A stretch of 37,656 nt of DNA, from positions 1-37,656 of the forward strand of contig DRFQ01000005.1 of the NCBI GenBank assembly GCA_011050465.1, written 5' to 3'. Origin of the DNA: Candidatus Nealsonbacteria bacterium. GTDB lineage: Bacteria; Patescibacteriota; Minisyncoccia; Minisyncoccales; RBG-13-36-15. Under the pieces are notes generated by a model. It did not search any database and was not told where the DNA came from. It saw nothing but the letters and a program-made list of their open reading frames with translations. How positions within the stretch are numbered: the first letter of the stretch is position 1; each line of letters opens with the position of its first letter. This document shows positions 32,908-37,656 of this stretch, in pieces. The translations under genes and the position numbers were made by a program.

Positions 32908-33765
32908 ATGAAAAAGAATAATGCTGTTTTCATTATTTTAGGCCTCTTGTTTTTCTTCAATATCTTTGCCTGGGTTGTTGTTTACGACCTAAGCCAGCCA
33001 AGATTTCTGGAAGTTACTTTCTTTGACGTAGGCCAGGGAGATGCTATTTTTATTGAAACTCCCCAAGGACATCAGATTCTAATTGACGGCGGGCCAGATT
33101 CAACTGTCTTAGAGAAATTGGGAAAGGAAATGCCTTTCTGGGACAGGACGATTGACCTTGTGATTTTGACTCATCCCGAGCACGACCATTTTGCCGGTTT
33201 GCTGCAGGTTTTGAAAAGATACAAAATTGATTATATTTTGTGGACAGGAATTATAAGAGATACTAACGAGTATCAAGAATGGAGGAGATTGATCGAAGAG
33301 GAAAAAGCAGAAATTAAAATTGCCAAAGCCGGTCAGAAGATTAAATTAACTGACAATATTTATATTGATATTTTACATCCTTTCGAAAACTTAGAAGGCC
33401 AGGAATCCAAAAATAGCAACAATACTTCGATTATTAACTTCTTGGTTTTCGGTCAACACTCCTGGCTTTTTACAGGAGATGCTTATAAATCAGTAGAAAA
33501 AGAGCTTATTAAAAAGAACACCGATCTTACCGCCGACATTTTAAAAATTGGCCATCATGGAAGCAAAACTTCGACAGCTCCGGAATTTATTGAGCAGATT
33601 TCGCCAGAAATTGCTGTTATTTCAGCGGGGAGAGACAACAGATACGGACATCCTAGCCAAGAAGTTTTGGAAATATTGGAAAGCCATGGTATAAGAGTTC
33701 TAAGAACAGATATCGATGGAGATATAAAAATTATTTCTGATGGAATGGATATAATAATCAAATAG
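32908..33765 (+). CDS. ComEC/Rec2-like metallo-beta-lactamase-fold protein, membrane-anchored
   Basis: 285 aa. N-terminal anchor (about 5-27), then the ComEC C-terminal-type MBL domain: FFDVGQGDAIFIETPQGHQILIDGG, the metal motif THPEHDH (His89, His92, Asp93, His94), and SWLFTGDAYKSVEKEL. LKIGHHGSKTSTAPEFIEQISPEIAVISAGRDNRYGHP follows. It lacks the OB and competence channel domains of full ComEC. A role in DNA degradation at the surface during uptake is possible but unproven; other MBL substrates cannot be excluded. Confidence 0.92.
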   Translation: MKKNNAVFIILGLLFFFNIFAWVVVYDLSQPRFLEVTFFDVGQGDAIFIETPQGHQILIDGGPDSTVLEKLGKEMPFWDRTIDLVILTHPEHDHFAGLLQVLKRYKIDYILWTGIIRDTNEYQEWRRLIEEEKAEIKIAKAGQKIKLTDNIYIDILHPFENLEGQESKNSNNTSIINFLVFGQHSWLFTGDAYKSVEKELIKKNTDLTADILKIGHHGSKTSTAPEFIEQISPEIAVISAGRDNRYGHPSQEVLEILESHGIRVLRTDIDGDIKIISDGMDIIIK

Positions 33766-34061
33766 CGTTCAGCAACGAAGCCCCAAAGTTACAGTTTACC
33801 GTTCGGCAATCTACTTCAAAGGACCGCAGAATTTCCCACTGAGAAATTCTGCTTAGTCCTCGGCCTGCTCGTCGCCCTTGGCGACACCGTGGCCGCAGGC
33901 CTGCGGATGTCCTTTTTAGTAGTTGCCTCGCTTAAAAGTTATTCGTATATTCGTACTGATTCGTAATACAAACCGGTCGCTCAGCTCCCTGTAATTACTC
34001 CGTAATTAAGCAAACCGGTCGCTCAGCTTCCTGTCATTACTGAGCCATTAATCGTAAGGTT
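33766..34061. repeat. Repeat-filled intergenic region
   Basis: 296 bp with no supported gene. Holds a GGCAACGAAG-type repeat (33771-33811, shared with the region after rpsG), a perfect 10-bp stem GCAGAATTTC/GAAATTCTGC (33827-33853), a GTCGCC/GGCGAC stem, and the perfect palindrome CCGCAGGCCTGCGG near 33893. Two direct copies of a 31-bp unit starting CAAACCGGTCGCTCAGCT (33969-33999 and 34011-34041, 2 mismatches) follow. Confidence 0.75.
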
Positions 34062-35126
34062 ATGCAATTCCCGATTTTTAAAACTAAAACAAAGAGCAAT
34101 CAGACCTTTAATCTAACCTATGCCAAAGAAAGAAAGGCTTATTTTGAGTTGAAAGCAGGAAAAGAGATCAAAAAATTAAGAAATTATCTAAATAAAAACA
34201 ATACTTTTATTGCTTATCTTTTAGGAAAAAAGAATTCTGGCAAAGGGACTTATACGAAACTTTTCATGGAAGCGGTCGATGATAAAAAAGTAGCTTCAAT
34301 TTCGATTGGCGATCTTGTAAGAAGAACTCACCAAGAAATGACTAATGAGAATAAGAAAAAAGAATTGATTAATTTCCTCGAAAAACATTATCGGGGTTTT
34401 ATTCCGATTAAAGATGCTATGCAGGCTTTGTTAAAAAGAAATACTGAATCTCTTTTGCCGACTGAATTTATTTTGGCTTTGGTTAAGAAAGAAATAATGG
34501 CGATGAAGAAAAAGGCTCTTTTTATTGATGGTTTTCCCAGAGAATTAGATCAAGTTTCCTATTCTCTTTTCTTCCGTGACCTTATTGATTACCGAACAGA
34601 TCCTGATATTTTTGTTTTAATTGATGTTCCAGAGTCTGTGATTAGCGAAAGAATGAAATGGCGGGTAGTCTGTCCCCATTGCCATAACTCAAAGAATTTG
34701 AAACTTTATTTGAGTAAGGAAATAAAATATGATAAGGGAAGCAAAAAATTTTATTTTATTTGTGACAGTCCACAATGCCAAGCAATTAAGATGATCTCGA
34801 AAGAAGGCGACAAGCTGGGGACAAAACCAATAAGAAAAAGACTAAAATTAGATGAAGAATTAATAAAGCAGGCCCTTTCTCTCCATGGGATTCCGAAGGT
34901 TCTTTTGAGAAATTCTATACCAGTCAAAGAAGCAAAAAAATATGTTGATGATTATGAAATTACCCCCGAATATCATTATAAATGGGATGCTAAATCCAAA
35001 ATGGTGAAAATAACTGAGAAGTCTTGGGCAGTCTTAGATGACGAAAGGGTTTCTTCTTATAGTTTGTTGCCCCCTCCGGTAGCAGTATCATTGATTAAAC
35101 AAATGGCAAATATTCTTTGTCCTTAA
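34062..35126 (+). CDS. Large adenylate-kinase-like nucleoside monophosphate kinase
   Basis: 354 aa, far longer than adenylate kinase (about 190-215). An N-terminal extension of about 48 residues precedes the P-loop YLLGKKNSGKGT (52-63). The NMP-binding part has SIGDLVRR, and FIDGFPRELDQVSY matches the DGFPR motif. The lid carries a zinc site, CPHC and CDSPQC, with an enlarged insertion. The C-terminal region (about 265-350) is not part of ordinary Adk. It is likely a CPR-specific NMP kinase, substrate unproven. A possible promoter lies in the repeat region upstream. The stop is followed by a 16-bp AT-rich hairpin. Confidence 0.85.
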   Translation: MQFPIFKTKTKSNQTFNLTYAKERKAYFELKAGKEIKKLRNYLNKNNTFIAYLLGKKNSGKGTYTKLFMEAVDDKKVASISIGDLVRRTHQEMTNENKKKELINFLEKHYRGFIPIKDAMQALLKRNTESLLPTEFILALVKKEIMAMKKKALFIDGFPRELDQVSYSLFFRDLIDYRTDPDIFVLIDVPESVISERMKWRVVCPHCHNSKNLKLYLSKEIKYDKGSKKFYFICDSPQCQAIKMISKEGDKLGTKPIRKRLKLDEELIKQALSLHGIPKVLLRNSIPVKEAKKYVDDYEITPEYHYKWDAKSKMVKITEKSWAVLDDERVSSYSLLPPPVAVSLIKQMANILCP

Positions 35127-35187
35127 CTTTCTAAATCAGACTAAAGGATAATGTGGGGATAAACTATGGATTTATCGAGAAATTCAA

Positions 35188-35234
35188 TTTAATTTTATCT
35201 CTTGACTGATAACCTTGAAAGAGATAAAATTAAA
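35188..35234. repeat. 16-bp perfect inverted repeat
   Basis: TTTAATTTTATCTCTT (35188-35203) and AAGAGATAAAATTAAA (35219-35234) are perfect inverse complements around 15 nt. It lies 61 nt after the kinase gene. There is no T-run, so it may be a structural or MITE-like element rather than a classical terminator. The rest of 35127-35378 shows no gene. Confidence 0.75.
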
Positions 35235-35378
35235 GTGCCCTGTAAGCTTCTTTTTAGCTAAATTCTGGGACAAAAGTTCTTTTTTGGGAGTCCTATATTT
35301 CTTGAGCCTGTGGGTTCAAGTTGCGGATACCCACCTAGATATATTTGCCAGAATATTTACTAGAAAGAAGAACGGGGC

Positions 35379-35414
35379 ACCAAAAAAAACACCACATTGT
35401 GGTGTTTTTTTGGT
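35379..35414. terminator. Bidirectional terminator
   Basis: ACCAAAAAAAACACCAC pairs with GTGGTGTTTTTTTGGT around ATT. It lies just beyond the 3' end of the - strand tRNA-Pro and can serve both strands. Confidence 0.88.
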
Positions 35415-35440
35415 ACTCGTTAAAATCTCAGAACATATTA

Positions 35441-35513
35441 TCGGGGCACTGGGATTCGAACCCAGAATCTTACGCACCCCATGCGCAAATGTTAACCATT
35501 ACACCATGCCCCG
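35441..35513 (-). tRNA. tRNA-Pro(GGG)
   Basis: Acceptor CGGGGCA/TGCCCCG, D-arm TGGTGTAATGGTTAACA, anticodon stem TGCGC/GCGTA with loop ATGGGGT giving anticodon GGG (reads CCC/CCU), T-arm CTGGGTTCGAATCCCAG. No encoded CCA. It lies downstream of rpmB on the same strand. Confidence 0.94.
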
Positions 35514-35572
35514 AAAATTTTGGTGCGGGACCCAGTCTTGTGCACTATCGCCATACTACGCCCCGTTAGAAA

Positions 35573-35761
35573 TTATTTATACTTGTCTCTTGCTTTAATA
35601 CACTTCGTACAAGCTAAAATCCTTTTACCGGATGGCAACTTTAACCATTGCAAATTTGGGTATTGCCTTCTTTTTACAGTAGGGTTATATCTTCCTCGAA
35701 GTTTTATTCTTCGCCACACCAGAGTTGATCCTTTTTCGCAGATTGCGCATTTTTTAGCCAT
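35573..35761 (-). CDS. rpmB: Ribosomal protein bL28
   Basis: A large-subunit protein of 62 aa. MAKKCAICEKGS, then RIKLRGRYNPTVKRRQYPNLQWLKL and GKRILACTKCIKA. The two CxxC pairs (CAIC, CTKC) make it the zinc-binding form. tRNA-Pro follows 59 nt downstream on the same strand before a shared terminator, so the two may form one transcript. It is divergent from the site-2 protease gene. Confidence 0.95.
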   Translation of the reverse strand: MAKKCAICEKGSTLVWRRIKLRGRYNPTVKRRQYPNLQWLKLPSGKRILACTKCIKARDKYK

Positions 35762-35808
35762 AGTAAATTTATTTTATCAGAAGATTTCTTTTTTTACAAG
35801 ACTAATGC

Positions 35809-35814
35809 TATAAT
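35809..35814 (+). promoter_or_regulatory. -10 box for the site-2 protease gene
   Basis: TATAAT 19 nt before the ATG at 35834; T-rich upstream region without a good -35. Confidence 0.5.
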
Positions 35815-35833
35815 ATTTTATTAATAAAAAGTT

Positions 35834-36451
35834 ATGGAATATTTATTTATTATCATTATTCTGATTTTCTCCATAGTTATCCATGAAGTTTCTCATGGAG
35901 CAGTAGCTAATCTTTTAGGTGATCCGACAGCTAAACACGCCGGCCGCCTTACTTTAAATCCAATCAAACATTTAGATCCGATGGGTTCTGTTATTTTGCC
36001 ATTACTTTTGATTTTGATAAAAAGCCCGTTTCTATTCGGCTGGGCAAAACCAGTACCGATTAACCCTTATAATTTCCGGGACCAAAAATACGGTTCGGCA
36101 AAAACAGCTTTAGCAGGACCTGCCGCAAATCTAATCTTAGCTTTAATTTTCGGATTAGCTTTACGATTTCTTCCGGCCCCGATAGTTTCTTCCGGACTAG
36201 TCTTCATGTTTTCTTACATTGTTTATATTAACCTGCTTTTAGCCATATTTAATTTATTACCCATTCCTCCCCTCGATGGTTCCCATCTTTTATATACTTT
36301 TCTGCCATATTCAATGGAAAACATAAAAGTCTTTTTGAACCAATTCGGTATATTCATTTTATTCTTTATTATTTTCTTTCTCTTTCGGTGGGTAATTTTA
36401 ATTATCAATTGGCTTTTTGCATTAATCGTTGGCACACCACTTTTTAGTTGA
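35834..36451 (+). CDS. Site-2 protease family (M50) membrane zinc metalloprotease
   Basis: 205 aa with about five or six hydrophobic helices. The zinc motif HEVSH gives His17, Glu18, His21 in helix 1, and the third ligand is Asp148 in [27 protein letters not shown] lies between, as in the small M50 (SpoIVFB-like, PDZ-less) group. It cleaves membrane-embedded substrates; targets such as anti-sigma factors or membrane-protein remnants are unknown here. It ends 163 nt before rpsL. Confidence 0.94.
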   Translation: MEYLFIIIILIFSIVIHEVSHGAVANLLGDPTAKHAGRLTLNPIKHLDPMGSVILPLLLILIKSPFLFGWAKPVPINPYNFRDQKYGSAKTALAGPAANLILALIFGLALRFLPAPIVSSGLVFMFSYIVYINLLLAIFNLLPIPPLDGSHLLYTFLPYSMENIKVFLNQFGIFILFFIIFFLFRWVILIINWLFALIVGTPLFS

Positions 36452-36494
36452 CACTTCAATAAGCGTAACGTCAGCCTTGAACTGGCCGGATGAG

Positions 36495-36528
36495 TTGACA
36501 TTTTTAAACTTATTTGCTAAATTATACT
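36495..36528 (+). promoter_or_regulatory. Promoter of the rpsL-rpsG unit
   Basis: TTGACA (36495-36500) with TAAATT at 17 nt (36518-36523) overlapping TATACT (36523-36528). The leader of about 85 nt contains the perfect palindrome AAGCGCT-C-AGCGCTT (about 36536-36550) and a CGAGC/GCTCG stem (about 36563-36579), which could fold into an autoregulatory structure as in other str-operon leaders (inference). Confidence 0.65.
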
Positions 36529-36614
36529 GGACTGGAAGCGCTCAGCGCTTAATTATTTTTGAGCGAGCGTTAGTGCTCGGTGCCAACTTTATTCACTTTG
36601 TTCATAAAATTGTC

Positions 36615-37025
36615 ATGCCCACCATTCACCAATTAATTAAAAAAGAAAGAAGAAAGGCAAAGAAGCGTCACAAGACGCCGGCTTTAACATTTGGCTTTAA
36701 TGTTTTAAAAAACAGACCGAAAGAATATTCTTCCCCTTTCAAAAGGGGAGTTTGCCTTAAAGTTTTCACTGTAACCCCCAAGAAACCAAATTCAGCTTTA
36801 AGAAAAGTAGCCAGAGTAAGGTTAACCAATGGGATGGAGGTGACAGCTTATATTCCCGGAGAAGGACACAATTTACAAGAACACTCGGTGGTTTTACTTC
36901 GAGGAGGAAGAGCCAAAGATTTGCCGGGGGTGAGATATCATATTGTTCGTGGTGTTATCGATACGTCGGGGGTAGAAGGAAGGAAGCAGAAAAGAAGTAA
37001 ATATGGAGCAAAGAAAGAAAAATAA
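36615..37025 (+). CDS. rpsL: Ribosomal protein uS12
   Basis: Decoding-centre protein of the small subunit. The start [14 protein letters not shown] at 36615 is fixed by family alignment, although the frame is open further upstream. 136 aa against about 124 usual. The excess is roughly 12-13 residues between TPAL and SPFKRGVC ([15 protein letters not shown]), immediately before the loop that holds the streptomycin-site Lys. The rest ([44 protein letters not shown]) is canonical. No strong Shine-Dalgarno. rpsG follows after 12 nt. Confidence 0.96.
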   Translation: MPTIHQLIKKERRKAKKRHKTPALTFGFNVLKNRPKEYSSPFKRGVCLKVFTVTPKKPNSALRKVARVRLTNGMEVTAYIPGEGHNLQEHSVVLLRGGRAKDLPGVRYHIVRGVIDTSGVEGRKQKRSKYGAKKEK

Positions 37026-37037
37026 AAGGCAAAATTT

Positions 37038-37505
37038 ATGAGTCGAAAAAGAAAGGAAAAAAGAATAATTCTACCAGACCCTGTCTATAATAATGTTAAT
37101 GTTGAAAAATTTATTAATCAGATAATGCGACGGGGTAAAAAAACCATAGCCAGAAAGATTGTTTATGGAGCTTTTGACGGAATTAAAGAAAAAACCAAAA
37201 AAGAGCCTTTAGAGATTTTTGAGAAAGCTATTCAGAATGCAGCTCCTTTGCTTGAGGTGAAACCCAAGAGAATCGGAGGAGCAACCTATCAGGTTCCGAG
37301 AGAAGTTAGAGGAGATAGAAGGTTGACTTTAGCCGTACGCTGGATTATTCAGGCAGCTAGATCGAGAAAGGGCAAGCCCATGAAAGAAAAATTAGCCGTA
37401 GAATTAATTGAAGCTTCACAGAATACCGGGGTTGCAATAAAGAGAAGACACGACACGCACCGTATGGCCGAAGCAAACAGAGCATTTGCCCATTTCGCCC
37501 GATAG
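37038..37505 (+). CDS. rpsG: Ribosomal protein uS7
   Basis: Primary 16S rRNA-binding protein that nucleates the small-subunit head. 155 aa, standard length: [63 protein letters not shown] and the C-terminal [15 protein letters not shown]. An AAAAGG lies shortly before the ATG. In many bacteria fusA follows; here a repeat and an inverted-repeat element follow instead, to the end of the window. Confidence 0.97.
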   Translation: MSRKRKEKRIILPDPVYNNVNVEKFINQIMRRGKKTIARKIVYGAFDGIKEKTKKEPLEIFEKAIQNAAPLLEVKPKRIGGATYQVPREVRGDRRLTLAVRWIIQAARSRKGKPMKEKLAVELIEASQNTGVAIKRRHDTHRMAEANRAFAHFAR

Positions 37506-37538
37506 TGTGCCCGGCAACGAAGTCTCAAAGTAAACGTT

Positions 37539-37656
37539 CGGAAATATGACCCCGCCCCTAAAACTTGAGGTGGACGATTAATGATAGGAATTTAAGTCTA
37601 ATTCATTTTTTTGTTTCATTCGTATCTCAATAGGCATAGGAGCGGGGTCAATTTCC
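37539..37656. mobile_element. MITE-like element with terminal inverted repeats (may continue)
   Basis: TGACCCCGCCCCTA (37547-37560) and TAGGAGCGGGGTCA (37637-37650) are inverted repeats with one mismatch. The match continues outward through GGAAAT on both sides with one indel, to the last base of the window. The 76-nt core has no ORF. The size fits a non-autonomous insertion element or a REP-type palindrome pair. Confidence 0.6.

Noticed and set aside
33969-34041. CRISPR-like array
   Set aside because: Only two repeats with an 11-bp gap and no cas genes.
35523-35566. - strand stretch resembling the 5' half of a tRNA (GGGGCGTAGTATGG...) upstream of tRNA-Pro
   Set aside because: No complete D-arm, anticodon arm or matching 3' half can be folded; kept out as a gene, perhaps a decayed tRNA.
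35215-35813. Three overlapping + strand frames around tRNA-Pro and rpmB
   Set aside because: They run antisense through a tRNA gene, a terminator and rpmB; composition is not protein-like.
36429-36614. 62-codon N-terminal extension of S12
   Set aside because: The family start MPTI is at 36615; the upstream part contains the promoter and leader hairpins.
1-37656. Possible UGA recoding as in some CPR lineages
   Set aside because: acs, murI and the ftsB-like gene end naturally at UGA, and no conserved protein has an in-frame UGA.

Overview
The window reads as a chromosomal segment of a Candidate Phyla Radiation (Patescibacteria) bacterium, most likely of the Parcubacteria group. The clues are low GC, very short intergenic distances, a Parcubacteria-style peptidoglycan-binding C-terminus at the left edge, DUF3467 and DUF5679 small proteins, many one-helix or two-helix membrane proteins of unknown function, and an S12 with an insertion beside its decoding loop. 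UGA is used as a stop (acs, murI, ftsB-like), so this is not one of the UGA-recoding CPR lineages. The lineage call is inference from family resemblance.

Layout. 1-13.2 kb (+ strand): partial PG-binding protein, archaeal-type phosphoglycerate mutase (apgM), glutaredoxin, two tandem bacterial-PH membrane proteins, GAPDH (gap), a pilin-like protein, acetyl-CoA synthetase (acs), PEP synthase (ppsA), archaeal-type fructose-1,6-bisphosphate aldolase/phosphatase, a small anchored protein, a [4Fe-4S] ferredoxin, bL25 and a secreted coiled-coil lytic transglycosylase. 13.3-20.8 kb (mostly - strand): RF1, bL31, a 30-codon membrane ORF, DUF3467, nitroreductase, SIMPL-domain protein, ZIP metal transporter, small membrane proteins, a CAP-domain secreted protein and a frameshifted PD-(D/E)XK nuclease gene. 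20.9-31.7 kb (+): RNase P RNA, MurJ, LepA, an FtsB-like protein, tRNA-Gly(CCC), tRNA-Thr(CGT), then an apparent operon of HlyD/MacA-like adaptor, MacB-like ATPase and permease, MurI and ThiI. 31.7-37.7 kb: a repeat-rich island, a DUF5679 zinc ribbon, a coiled-coil mini-protein, a ComEC-like metallo-beta-lactamase protein, a large adenylate-kinase-like protein, tRNA-Pro(GGG) and bL28 (- strand), a site-2 protease, S12 and S7, and a MITE-like inverted-repeat element at the right edge.

Metabolic logic. ApgM, GAPDH, PpsA and the bifunctional FBP aldolase/phosphatase are steps of gluconeogenesis. Acs could supply acetyl-CoA, and the ferredoxin could serve a pyruvate:ferredoxin oxidoreductase that is not in this window. 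Several other genes serve cell-wall work and division (MurI, MurJ, FtsB-like, lytic transglycosylase) or translation (RF1, LepA, bL25, bL28, bL31, S12, S7, ThiI, RNase P, tRNAs).

The most unusual signal is a family of 30-32-nt palindromes of the form CCCC-RYAYY ... GGTRYGGGG. One lies directly before gap, one is intergenic, and three sit in frame inside conserved genes (apgM, lepA, thiI), where each adds residues that the protein families normally lack. This resembles the in-gene palindromic elements known from Rickettsia. Other points of interest are a perfect GAAA-capped hairpin that covers the Shine-Dalgarno of the FBP aldolase/phosphatase gene, -10 boxes placed so close to ATG that the mRNAs should be leaderless, and small membrane ORFs that are easy to miss.
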